64,000 bases of DNA from contig CM060082.1 of assembly GCA_030533445.1 (NCBI GenBank), positions 37,211,817 through 37,275,816 of the forward strand, given 5' to 3'. A model generated the notes under the pieces. It was not told the origin of the DNA. It made no database searches and saw nothing but the letters and a program-made list of their open reading frames with translations. The translations under genes were made by a program, and so were the position numbers. Positions 1-22,346 of the stretch are shown in pieces (position 1 is the first letter of the stretch; every line of letters begins with the position of its first letter). The stretch comes from Cyprinodon diabolis (Eukaryota; Chordata; Actinopteri; Cyprinodontiformes; Cyprinodontidae).

Positions 1-298
1 TCCAGGTCATTCCCCAAAAAAAGTTAAAAAATAAACCTTTGGACTTTGTTTCCAAGTTTGAAGACGTTTCGCTTCCCAATCAGGAAGCTTTTTAGATTCA
101 AATGTCAGAAATAGTGTTGAGTTGCTTTATACAGATTCCCATGTTGTCTAAGCAAAAACAAGGTTTTGTTGGGCTACTGTATAAAGCAACTCAATGCTAT
201 TTCTGAGATTTTAATTAAAACAGGTTCCTGGATGGGAACCAAAACATCTTCCAACTTGGAAACAAAGTCCAAAGGTTTATTTTTTTTTAACTTTGGAA
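1..298. repeat. Palindromic interspersed repeat (foldback), cut by the window edge
   Basis: Bases 1-134 and 177-298 are imperfect reverse complements around a loop of about 40 bases. The arms carry the segment GAAGACGTTTCGCTTCCC and a stretch reading CAACTCAA(T)GCTATTTCTGA on the other side. Related single-arm fragments recur near 2430-2560, 28990-29135 and 37785-37995. It lies in a wwp1 intron and has no coding potential. The family name is not recognised. Confidence 0.7.
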
Positions 299-480
299 CG
301 CATCCCTGAAAGAAATTCCTTTTGATGAGACCTTATTTATTAATTGGTTGGAGCAAATTTTTATCTAACAAACCATTAGTCGACGATCAAGTCCATTATT
401 TGCTTACATTCTTAGTCCAGACAAATGTTTCAGTTATTGGGAAACCTAAAAGCCTTAATATGCTTTAATGTTCATGATAA

Positions 481-12245
<11,765 letters not shown>

Positions 12246-14130
12246 AGGGTCAACGTTTCCCTCTGCTACACCCCACCCCCCCAGCTGTTTGTTCAGCCAA
12301 GAAAAGCAAACAAAAGAATTGCACAATATAACCACCAATGTATATAAGCTATTTTGTCATTTTTAAACCAAATCCTGATTTGCAGCATACTTCTGTTGCC
12401 GCATTCCCCAATCCTTATATAATATCTATCTACCCTCCATGGAAATATGCAAACATTTCATCTGTCTGCTGTTTAAAAACAGTAATCCTCCTCTCCCACA
12501 GCTAAATGGCTTTTGAAAATGGACGTTTTTTTTTTTTTTTTTTCTAGAGGATTTTATAGTTTAGGCTCCAACCTTCTTTTAAAGCTCTAGTTCTATAGAG
12601 CTGTTAAAAGGCGATTTAGTGCCTGAAATTGTCTTTTCCTGTCGGACGGATAGTGGTTTTAGAAATCCTGCATTCTTGCATGCTACCTATGAAGATTAGA
12701 CGGCTGCCTCGTCCGGCTCCGCGGGCGCACGCAGGATCCCGGCATCATTGAATGAGCTTCAGGTTCTACGGATCTGAGGCACAGAACGTGGCTACACAGT
12801 CGTTTAGAATCGGGATCAGATTCCTTCTCTTCTCTTAGAGGGTAGGAAATCTGACTCATCTTTAAATATTTGTGGACTCATAGGAGATCTTAGATGTTTT
12901 AAAATTTCATTGAAAAACAAGCCATTTGTGTGTTTGAGTGAATAGTGCCGTTTTATGCCAGAGATGATCCAGGCTAAGTTAGACTGTAGCCTGTTTGCAC
13001 ACTGTGACGCGACGAGAGAGGGCCTTTAGGATGCCGAGCCACATGGACGACTTTGATAATCTGCCACTTTAATTTGCAAATCAGAAAATATTCTGGCTCC
13101 GTTTGCAGATATTAGAGTCGGACTCTCGGCTGAATCCGACTGTCCTTTTGAAGCCACTGTGTTTGATGCAGCACTGCGTGACATTTTCAACCCTTTAGCA
13201 CGAGGTGCTAGCACACAAATACAATCCCAACCATGACTACCAGAATATATTTAGCCATGAATGTCATGTGGTAAAGTGCAACTGATAGTGTTGGGGGGGG
13301 GGGGGGAATGCGACTTAGACAAATGGGCAAAATGGGGGAGGGGCTTAAGTTCATCCATGATGCTCACATTTGAGTTGAGAAAGCCTTATTTCTATCATGC
13401 CTCAGCCCATGTTTCTTTGTTTCCTTTCATTCTTAAAGAGACAGTCCCTCTTTATTTTCACATCAGACTCTGCTTGTTTCAGCTGGAAGAGAGAAATAAT
13501 ACATGCAGGCAGCGGGTAGCAGGTCTGGACTTGGATCACTGCAAACTGCCTCAAGCTGCTGTCCTGTGGGGTAGCTTGTTATCAGTGATGTAAATAACAT
13601 GTATTCAGCTGATGGGGAAGAGAGGAAGGATGGCATCGGTAGCAAATGGAGGCTTTTTTTTTTTCTTTCTTCAGAGATCCATCAAAACTGTGCTTCCTCT
13701 TCAGCAGAAACCTGTAATCCAAATCAGTTGTGTATCTGAGTTTCGATTGCATAAAGTCGACAGTAAATGAAGTACTTAAAATATTCAAATCCAGCACACG
13801 CTGATGGAAATCTGTGATGCCTTTGTCCTTTATCAGAACAGCTGGGGGCGTTTCAGGTCGCATGCAGCCGGCGAGTTGGTCCAGATCGTGCTGCTCTGAA
13901 AAAAAAAAGCACATTTTGACTCGCATGGGGCTCTAGGCCTCCTGAAACGCCCCCACTCTAACATATCACGTGTAGATACACACTGTAAAACACACACCAC
14001 ACTGTACAGAATGCCCCTTTACTGGAGACCATGTGTATAGAAGATTCATTTTTAATCTGCTTTCACCCATTTTGAATGGAGAGAGATGGATTTATGAGAT
14101 ACAAATAAATGACTAAACCCTTATCATTGA
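12246..14130 (+). other. wwp1: wwp1 3' UTR
   Basis: Nearly 1.9 kb of non-coding sequence follows the stop codon before the first good AATAAA (14104-14109). It contains a T16-18 run near 12527 and a G13 run near 13295. A hAT element begins just past the signal at 14143. No splice signals or coding frames stand out. Confidence 0.6.
14104..14109 (+). terminator. Candidate wwp1 polyadenylation signal
   Basis: AATAAA about 1.86 kb after the stop codon and immediately upstream of a transposon. A second AATAAA at 14457 lies inside the transposon and is less likely to be ancestral. Confidence 0.5.
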
Positions 14131-14142
14131 TTTGGTTTTTAC

Positions 14143-15449
14143 TAGTGATGTTATGAGATGAGCCGAGGCGTGTGTCGAGTAATGCAGGGGGCGTTTCCCT
14201 GAAGCGCGTGTCCAGGCGTGATTCATTTAGAGGAGGGGCCAAAATTGATGATGTCCGAGGCCTCGCTACCGTGAAACCACGTGACCGCTTCAGGAAACTC
14301 AAGAATCTTGACAGGAATCTATACAGACTCAGTGTTCAGTCAAGATGTGGGAGTTTGGAGGAGAGTTGCTGTCAGCTGGATACAGTTTGGATAGATTCTA
14401 AGAATAGATTGGTTGTTTTTCCAACCAATCTAGTTGCTTAAAGCTAATTTGGTTAGAATAAACAATGTAATGATCAAGGTTTGAGCAAACCACCGGGCAA
14501 AACCAGTGTTAACACATCAGTATTAAGAAGTATTTTCTCCCAACTATGGTTGCCTACATAGGTGGTGTCATCTGTAGGAGACACACTGGAAAAAATCGAA
14601 ATCTAGATAAGTAATTTCTTCTTAAAATAAGTGCATTTATTCTTGGATTGAGGAGGTAAGAGAGACATTTTGCCAATGGAACAAGACAATTTAAACTTAA
14701 AATAAGAAAACACAGTTGTGTTGTCTTATTCCAAGTGCATATTATCTAATCTTATTTTAAGAGTAAAAATACTAACTCCATTGGAAAACTATCTCATTTA
14801 CCTGCTCAAATTAAGGGTAAAAACACTTTTATATATTTATTTTTATTTATATCTAGATAGTTTTTCCAGTGCAGGCTCTTACTCTAGAGGTTGATGGTTC
14901 AAGACCTGTCTTTGGCTTTTGAAAGTTGCAATTAAACGTAATTATTTTGGCTGAGACTAATTTGCATTGTTTTGCCCGAGTAAAAATATAGATTGGGTAA
15001 ATTAGGTCGGTTTAGCCAAAAGATTGGCTGAACACAACTTCCAACCTGATTAAAAACAAAAAAACAAAGAAAAACTATCATGTTTTAATAAAAATGACTA
15101 ACGCCTTTTATTTTGCTCATCATTGCCCAATTTGCACAAACACTTTCACTGTCTGCTTGAGTTTATTTCACTAAAATAGCTGAAAAACTGTGCACCTTAA
15201 ATGATTGTTCTAAGAAATTTTACACTAAAAACTTACAAAAGATTTTATTATACACACCTACCATTAATAATTTCAATGGGACTTAAAAGGGAAGAAAAAA
15301 CAGTTGCAAAAAAATCACATATTTTATTACAAACTGTATTTCTGCTCTCTACCAGTAGGTGGTGACATGTTCACATGAAGCCTCGTGAACTGTGGGGATC
15401 GTTGAAGCAATCTGGCCAAACGGATTAATGCCTCATCTCACCATCACTA
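14143..15449. mobile_element. Complete non-autonomous hAT element
   Basis: TAGTGATG begins the left end and CATCACTA closes the right end. The flanking 8-mers GTTTTTAC (14135-14142) and GTTTCTAC (15450-15457) differ at one base, as expected of an old hAT 8-bp target duplication. Inner end sequence (GAGATGAG / GCCTCATCTCACC) is also paired. It contains a smaller nested MITE at 14584-14871 and no transposase. Confidence 0.8.
14584..14871. mobile_element. Nested MITE with CACTGGAAAAA ends
   Basis: CACTGGAAAAAATCGAAATC at the left is matched by TCTAGATAGTTTTTCCAGTG at the right. The interior is AT-rich and partly self-complementary (CTTATTTTAAG words). There is no coding sequence. Confidence 0.7.
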
Positions 15450-16101
15450 GTTTCTACGGGAGGCCTGTAGCCTCGTGAGACCATCCTGATCTCCCCAGCT
15501 TTCAAGGTTTCACTCGCAGATCAGTCTGGCCCGTTAAAGCTACAGTGTGTAATTTTCAGCGACATCTAGCGGTCAGACTGCAGACTGCAGCAACATGAAC
15601 ATCTCCCCCCCCCCCACCGCTTCTCCCCCCCAACAGTACGGCGAGCGTTACGGGACAAATGTCTTCCACGACGTCCGCATCACCTACCTTCTCAAGTGAT
15701 GAGGTTTGCTTACATAGATAATTTTACAGATAGTATTTCATTAGTCTGTGTGTTCAGTACCGTCTCAGTTCATCTCTCTCAACTTGCCGTAGTTACTTTC
15801 GAGCGTAATGGGCGATCTCGCAATCGCTAGTTTGTTGGCTCTGCGCTGCCGTAGCGCAAAGATGTCTGCCTCCATGGCTGCGAGACCCGCTCCTATGTAA
15901 TTATTTTTTTTTTTTTTTTTTTTTTTTATTGAATATATAAGAAAACAATAACAATCTCAAATAACAAGTCAATAACAAATATTCCAATACAAGAAGAAAT
16001 ATCACAACTCCTGCTTTTGAAAAATATAATTAAATACACAGGCTGGAACAAAGTATAAAATAAAATAAAATAAATAAAATAATAATAGTAGTTAAAATAA
16101 A

Positions 16102-19100
16102 TTAATCAGTGGGGACTACCAACTGAAAATCTTCAATTAACTCAAACAATTTAATTGCATTTAAATTCTGCATCTTTCTCAGACATCTTTTGAAAAGGGA
16201 AAGTTCATTTTTGAGAGCAGAGATTGAGAGGGAGCATTTTGCATAGCGACATTTATGGATATAATACTTTGTTACAATTATTAGAATATTGATTAAAAAT
16301 TCCAAATTTTTTTCTTTAATGGATAAACCGAATTGAATGTTTTGCCAGGAAATAAAATCTAAATTTATTGTTTTAGAAGACAGAAAGTTTCGAAGTTGAT
16401 CCCATAAGTTTAATACTTCTTTACATTCATAAAAAAGATGTTTAGTTGTTTCCAATTGAGTTGTACAAAATCTCTCTCTTAAAAACTCATTTGAAGGATA
16501 TATGTTATTTATTATTTTAAATTGCAATTCTTTATATTTAGGAGGAATTGGGAATTTCAAATAATTTGTCCTAATTTTGACTATCATAGATTTCTTAAAA
16601 TTTTGTAAGAGAACTGTGTTTTTTGTTCTTCCTGGGTACATATTATTTATAGAATACTGATTCAAAAACTTATTGTTGCATTTATTATCTCTAATGTCTA
16701 CATGCTCAAATTGAATCTTATGGAGTTTAGGAATAAGGGAATTAGGTAAACTGTTTTTAATTGAATGAATGAGGACATCAGGGATACTACGTAAAACTTT
16801 CTTATAAATTCTTAGTGAACAATAATATTTATACTTCCTGTTAAAATCCTCAAAACTTAGAAAATCACCATTTCCATCCAGTAAATGAGTAATTGACCAG
16901 ATTCCCTTATTCCACCAATTTTCTAGAAAAATAGATTTTCTACCACACAGAATGGCTCTGTTGTTCCACAGTGGAACATTATGAGGGCTGAAGTTGTGCT
17001 TAAACATTAACTTCCACTGTAACAAAACCTGTTGGTGGAAATTAGAGAGTTGTAGGGGGAGTTTTGATAATTCAAAATCACATTTCAATAACAACTCAAT
17101 ACCTCCAACTTTTTGAAATACGAACGCCGGAATAACAAACCAAATTAGATCACTGTTTTTTAATAGGGACTGAAGCCACCTAATTTTTAAAGTACCATTC
17201 ATAATTTCAAAATCAATTGCCTTGATACCACCTTCCTCATAATTTTTTAGCAAATCACTTTTTCTGATATAATGGTGTTTGTTTTTCCAAATAAAGTTAA
17301 AATTAATTCTATTAATCTGTTTTATGATATTTGGAGGGACGGCTAAGGAATATACAGGATACGTCAGTCTGGATAAGGATTCTGTTTTTGTTAATAACGT
17401 TCTACCAAACAACGTCAAGTCTCTTTGAAGCCAATTATTTAAGGTTTTGCCACATTTATCAATGTTGTCTTGTAAATTTTTTCTAACGCTTGTAGCTTTA
17501 CATTTAGAAATCCACATGCCTAAGTATTTTATTTCATTTTTAACTGGAATATTGAAAATTGAAGAATCAGAACAGTTGTGAATGCTCATAATTTCACATT
17601 TGTTTATATTTAACTGCAGCCCTGAGGCTTGAGAGAAGAACTCTATTACCTTTAGAGCTATAGGAATTTGTTCTTTGTTTTTTAGGAAGAGGGTTGTATC
17701 ATCTGCAAATTGGCTAATGATTATTTTCTGGTTATTTATTTCCAAACCTTCAATATTGGAGTTTTTAATTGTTATTGCTAGTAGCTCTGTGACTAAAATA
17801 AACAAGAGAGGCGAGATACTACAACCTTGTCTGATTCCTCTTTCTACTTTGAATCTGGGACATGTGCCCTGTGACAGAGACACGCAGCTGTTGATATTGG
17901 TGTTTAACATGGTAATCATATTAAGAAAACTATTACCAAATCCGAAATGTCTCAACGTGTTAACAATAAATTGATGTTCTACAGAATCAAATGCTTTGTG
18001 AAAATCTAAAAACAACATAAAACTGTCATCTTTTATTAAGTGACTATAATCAATAAGGTCCAGAACCAGGCGGATGTTGTTATGGATGGATCTGCCTTTT
18101 AGAAAACCAGATTGTGTTTGACTAATTATTCTAGGCAAGCCAGTTTTTAACCTCATTGCCAAAACCTTTGTTAGGATCTTGTAGTCTGTGTTCAATAGCG
18201 TGATAGGCCTTAAATTATTTAAGTTTTTCTTATCTTTACCAGGTTTTGGGATTAGTTTAATTATGCCTTGTTTCATAGTTAACATGAGTTCCTTTCTACT
18301 CACACATTCTTCTACAGCCTGAAACAACAAAAGTTTTAATCTTCCCAGAAATGTTTATAAAGGTTAGCTGTGAGTCCGTCTGGACCAGGAGCGCGATCAG
18401 ACGCCATATTTCTTATAGCAATATCAAATTCAGAGATTCTTAGCTCTTCATCACAGATTTCCTTAAAGTTTTCATCAATAACGGGAACTAGATTACTTAT
18501 TTTATCAAAAAGGGATGAAGTAATTCTCTCTGTATGTGAAGATTTATAAAGATTACTATAGAAATTAAATACTTCTTCTGTTTTTCTATTAGTCTCAGAA
18601 AATTCCACTCCATCAATAATAAGACTATTAATAGAATTATATTCTTGTCTATGTTTTTCCAAGTTACAAAAGAAAGCACTATTTTTTTTCTCCTTCTTCA
18701 ATCCACCTGGCTCTGGACCTTACATAAGCACCTTTTGCCTTATTTATATAAATCTCATCTAATTTAGATTGCAATTTATTTATTGTTTCTTTATCATCAT
18801 CAGTCCAACTTAATTTTCTGTAAAGTGACATAAGATCTTTAATCACTATTGTCTCTTCTGCTTTTTTTTTTCTATGTAATTCTTGACCAAATTTTATTGA
18901 AAACTTTCTAATACTGTATTTCAAGTATTCCCACTTAAGAATTGGTGTTTCAATAGAATTATCATTTGATATATTTAGAATAAGTTCTTTAATAAATTGA
19001 CAAAACTCAAAGTTTTTAAGAAAGTTTGAATTAAATTTCCAGTAATTATTGGGTTTAGAACTTCTATCTAGATTTTGTAGTTTTAAACTAATAATGCAGT

Positions 19101-19830
19101 GATCACTTAAAGGACAGTTTGCTATCACTGTTTCTTTAGTACACTCTAGAACTGCATTAGATACCAGCCAATAATCAATGCGTGATTTACTTTGACCATT
19201 AGGTTTGTGCCAGGTGAACTGTTTGACTTCACTGTTTAGCGTTCTCCAGACGTCCATCAATTTCGTGTTGCTAACAAATTCTTTAACAACAGGATTTGGA
19301 GTTTCTTTTGCCAGCCGTGAAGGCCAACGATCCATATATTCATCTGGAGCCAAGTTGAAATCCCCTCCAACTATGATATGATCAGTAGGAAAATTAGCAT
19401 TAAACTCTGCAATAACCATTGTTATCTGATGTAGCAGATTCCTATTGTATTGATCATTATTATATCCATAAATGTTTAACAAAATTATTGGGACATTATC
19501 AACTTCTAAAACACAGGCCACCCAATGTCCATCCTTATCTGCTTTTTCACTCAAAATCTTGCCGGGACACCTGAAAAAGCAGATGGCGACTCCAGCAGAT
19601 CGATTTGTCCCATGACTGAAGAGAATTTTATCTCCCCATTGCTGCGACCAGAACTTCACGTCAGATGCGTCAGAATGAGTTTCCTGTAAAAAGATGCAAT
19701 GTGCTTGTTGTCCTTTACAAAACAAAAAAACTGCTTTCCGTTTAAGTGAGTCTTTCAGTCCCCTTGAGTTAAAAGAAACTAAAGAAAAATCATTTTTTAT
19801 CTGAAAAATAGAACACATAAACCTATGCAC
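16102..19830 (-). pseudogene. L1 ORF2 (endonuclease-reverse transcriptase) with two 1-base frameshifts
   Basis: 19830-18679 encodes the APE-type endonuclease: FLQETHSD, LNIYGYNND, GGDFNLAPD, RIDYWLVSN, LSDHCIISL. 18701-18336 is a linker that leads into reverse transcriptase (SDRAPGPDGL). 18330-16102 holds reverse transcriptase blocks (RPITLLNTDYKI, QSGFLKGRSI, RQGCSISPLL, QFADDTTLFL) and the long C-terminal part. The first shift is an extra A in an 8-A run (18684-18691); the second is a missing T near 18340. All catalytic motifs are otherwise present. In this state the copy cannot make a full ORF2p. Confidence 0.9.
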
Positions 19831-19925
19831 AAACGGTTTAGGAGAGTGAAAAGAAAAGAACCTTGAGTGCGAGGTCCCATTAACAGAACAGTCCTTTATC
19901 TTTCCATGTTCATTTCTGCTGCATC

Positions 19926-20792
19926 TCAGTTCTCAGCTGTAGAAGCATCCATGATGCGTTTGCCTTCAATGAAGCCAAACGGGCCCCTGAAGCCCGCAGC
20001 TTTGCCTTCTTTTCTTGCCTTTTCAATTTTTGGCCACAGAACTTGTCTTGCTTTCCAATCTTCTGGTGTCAAATCTTCAGAGAAGCGAACTCCTTCTTCT
20101 TTGCAAATGGGAGAAGTTTTAGTCCTCCTCCAGATGTCGTCTCTCAAGGCTCGTCTCACAAACAGAATGATGATCTGTCTGTCCCTGTTATTCATCCTTC
20201 GACCCACTCTATGGACATCAACCTCTTCATCCATCTTTGAAGCCAAATTAGGTGCAATTTTGCACAGAAGGGCCACAACTTCTTCACGGATGTTCTCATT
20301 AGACTTTTCCTTTTTACCTTTTATGCGGAGGCACCACCGTCTTTTATATCTTTCACTGTTAAGGACACCTTCTTTCAACTGCATGTTCTCTTTGGAGAGT
20401 GTATCCACTTGTTTCTCCAATTCTATTATTTTCTTTTTGCAATCTTTAAGCTCTTCTGCGTTTAGCTGAACCGATTTAGCAATAGCCGCTAGCATAGCAC
20501 TGTGCTGCTTCATTTGCGTGCCAACTTCTTCCATGCGGTCATCCACTTTCTGTCCTAAGGAACTTATAGCATTTAAAATGGACTCGGTGTTCATTTGTTC
20601 CTGGGACGTACCTTTTGTTCTTTTCTCCATGTGTATGTTTTTTTCTGGAGTGCTGGTCGGGGTATTGGCTTCCCTTTCCCGTTTGCTAACTGTTGCTGAC
20701 TCCATAGGCACAGAATAGTCGTGATCACTTTCAGAGCTTTTAGAATGCAGAGTCTTGACTGCAGGTGGCATAAACTTGTTGCTTTTCTTCAT
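19926..20792 (-). CDS. L1 ORF1 protein (RNA-binding nucleic acid chaperone)
   Basis: An unbroken 288-aa frame. Residues ~1-70 are polar and low in structure. Residues ~75-145 look like a coiled coil (VDDRMEEVGTQMKQHSAMLA through KKIIELEKQVDTLSKENMQL). From ~150 there is an RRM-like part (RRWCLRIKG, DRQIIILFVRRALRD), then a basic C-terminal domain (PEDWKARQVLWPKIEKAR). This order is that of vertebrate L1 ORF1p, which trimerises and coats the L1 RNA. It is about 50 aa shorter than the human protein. It sits 95 bases upstream of ORF2 on the same strand. Confidence 0.88.
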   Translation of the reverse strand: MKKSNKFMPPAVKTLHSKSSESDHDYSVPMESATVSKREREANTPTSTPEKNIHMEKRTKGTSQEQMNTESILNAISSLGQKVDDRMEEVGTQMKQHSAMLAAIAKSVQLNAEELKDCKKKIIELEKQVDTLSKENMQLKEGVLNSERYKRRWCLRIKGKKEKSNENIREEVVALLCKIAPNLASKMDEEVDVHRVGRRMNNRDRQIIILFVRRALRDDIWRRTKTSPICKEEGVRFSEDLTPEDWKARQVLWPKIEKARKEGKAAGFRGPFGFIEGKRIMDASTAEN

Positions 20793-20897
20793 ATTTCAAG
20801 CTGAGAGCTGGTTTTACAGATATTAACTAATAGTTCACTTCATAAAATAATTTAGTGTCGGGACCTCTTTGGGAGCTCAGAGAAACACGACTGCCCT

Positions 20898-20909
20898 GTC
20901 CGCCATCTT
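20898..20909 (-). promoter_or_regulatory. YY1-like site at the L1 5' end
   Basis: On the minus strand the element starts GGGGTTCCGAGAAGATGGCG. AAGATGGCGGAC, beginning 11 bases from the 5' end, fits the YY1 consensus (AAnATGGCGnC). Human L1 has a YY1 site at a similar position that fixes the transcription start. Function here is inferred from motif and position. Confidence 0.6.
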
Positions 20910-21181
20910 CTCGGAACCCCTCCTATGTAATTACAAATAACGAATTCTAAGGCAACGCAAATATTAAGTTTAAAAGGCTGAGCTCGTAGATGATGATAAA
21001 TAACATAGTTATGTATAATATATTACATTTCTGACTGTACATCCCTGTAATTATTACACACTGTAGCTTTAAAGAAAATTTGGAGCAGTTCACCAAACGA
21101 ACGTCCAATCAGCTTTGGCTTTGAGGCGGGTTGAGGTGTGACGCAACGAGAAGCGTGACAGTTCAGTCTAAAGAACATGGC

Positions 21182-21360
21182 TGCTTCAGCCGATGAAACT
21201 AGCGTTAGCGTGGCTATCGAGCAAGTTTTATCGGAATTACAGAGCATTTCTTCACTGAAAGAAGAGCAAAACACTGCTCTGGAGGCTTTTTTCAGAGGAA
21301 AGATGTTTTTGCTCTTCTCCCGACTGGTTTCGGCAACAGTTTGATCTATCAATTGGCTCC
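21182..21360 (+). pseudogene. Broken helicase-like gene start
   Basis: An ATG at about 21178 opens a frame reading MAASADETSVSVAIEQ, then SSLKEEQNTALEAFFRGK. One base is then missing and the next frame continues VFALLPTGFGNSLIYQLAP. That pattern resembles the Q-motif and Walker A box of RecQ-like DEAD helicases (normally TGFGKS). Here the Walker lysine is asparagine. The copy is therefore both frameshifted and missing a catalytic residue. The family link is inferred from the motif alone. Confidence 0.55.
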
Positions 21361-21549
21361 TCTTCGTCGTCGCTCTGTTAGTACGTCATATGCTTCGTTG
21401 ATCTGATTGGTTTATTTGGCCCGTCTATCACCAACATAGGCCAATCAGCTAACCAGTATTTTCGCCCCCTCCCAAAATTACTTCAATGGAAGGTTTCCAG
21501 ATGGATATGTGGAGCAAATCCATCTGGCGGAGTCAGGTTAGGAGGCCTG

Positions 21550-22346
21550 CAGGTCGGGGATCAAACTCAATCTGTCAAGAAATTCTAACAGATAACACAA
21601 AATGTTAGAGGAGCAGATTTTATTGCTTTATGTTTGAGATAAACAATGCTGGTGATACAAGGGCCCCTTAAATATTCACACAAAGCTTTGTAATAGGATA
21701 AAATTAAAATTATTTCTAATCAATTATTTTACTCCAGGTAATATCAGCTGATTAGTCCCGCCTGCAGTTAACTGCTTTACACACATTCTTGGTGTAGTTT
21801 CCAATGCTTCAAAGGAACGATGGCGATTCTTTCCTTTCAGCCAGCTGACCAGCAGTGTGCAGCGACAGGTGGAGGACTCCAGTCACCTGGCTTCATCACA
21901 GTAAGAAAAGCATGATTGAAATTCCAATGTCACCAGTTAAAGGTTTTTCACTTACTCCTGCAAAATGCAGTGACTCCGCCCATCAGTGAGGTTCTCTAGC
22001 TGATTTAATGAATCGTTTCAGACACATGTAGAGATTAAACAAGCTGACAAAGAAAAAAATTTTAATAACGTAAACAATGAATTTCCAAAGCAAATATTAA
22101 ATGTTATCTGGTTGCATTGAAGTGATTGCGTTGTAATGCCTTATTGAACACAGTGGAGGTTAACACGTTTCATTCCCTTCACTCCTTCATATGGGAACTT
22201 CCAACTAGATACAGCCTTGATGCCTTTTAAGTCACGTGGAATTATAAACCCCAATATTTCCTGATGCTTCATTTCATAGTAATGGATTTGGTTCAGCAGT
22301 TGTGTGAAAAGGCCTCCGGTGGCACGCAGAGGTAGTGCGATATTTC
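21550..22346. other. Intergenic stretch between transposon nest and rmdn1, including probable rmdn1 3' UTR
   Basis: On the minus strand this follows the rmdn1 stop codon. TTTATT at 21619-21624 gives an AATAAA on the minus strand, about 0.7 kb past the stop. A plus-strand block near 21841-21900 has splice-like edges but no recognisable product. No other gene is seen. Confidence 0.4.

Larger units (their letters stand above)
15904..20919 (-). mobile_element. Full-length L1-clade LINE with perfect 14-bp target duplication
   Basis: CTCCTATGTAATTA occurs at 15890-15903 and again at 20920-20933. On the minus strand the element runs 20919 to 15904 and ends in a 24-base poly(A), seen as T at 15904-15927. 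The order is a ~127-base 5' UTR, ORF1 (20792-19926), a short spacer, ORF2 (19830-16102, two frameshifts) and a ~170-base 3' UTR. Perfect duplications, an unbroken ORF1 and only two indels in ORF2 indicate a recent insertion. Confidence 0.93.
15534..21072. mobile_element. TTAA-flanked non-autonomous element, split by an L1
   Basis: TTAA at 15534-15537 and 21069-21072 flank terminal AAGCTACAGTGTGTAAT and its complement ATTACACACTGTAGCTT. Without the L1 it would be only about 0.5 kb. It has no transposase. TTAA duplications point to piggyBac or Kolobok. It interrupts the helicase-bearing element. Confidence 0.85.
15468..21540. mobile_element. Outer DNA element of the nest, carrying a helicase-like gene fragment
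   Basis: GGAGGCCTG at 15459-15467 is repeated at 21541-21549, giving an 8-9 bp target duplication. The element begins TAGCCTCGTG and ends GAGTCAGGTTA. Its body is interrupted at 15534-21072 by a TTAA element. To the right of the interruption lies the start of a helicase-like gene (21182 onward). The superfamily is not recognised; duplication length would fit hAT or P. Confidence 0.65.

Noticed and set aside
21841..21902. Plus-strand block with a CAG acceptor and GTAAG donor, reading QLTSSVQRQVEDSSHLASS
   Set aside because: The edges look exon-like, but no gene on this strand is present to own it and the peptide is not recognised. It is left unassigned.
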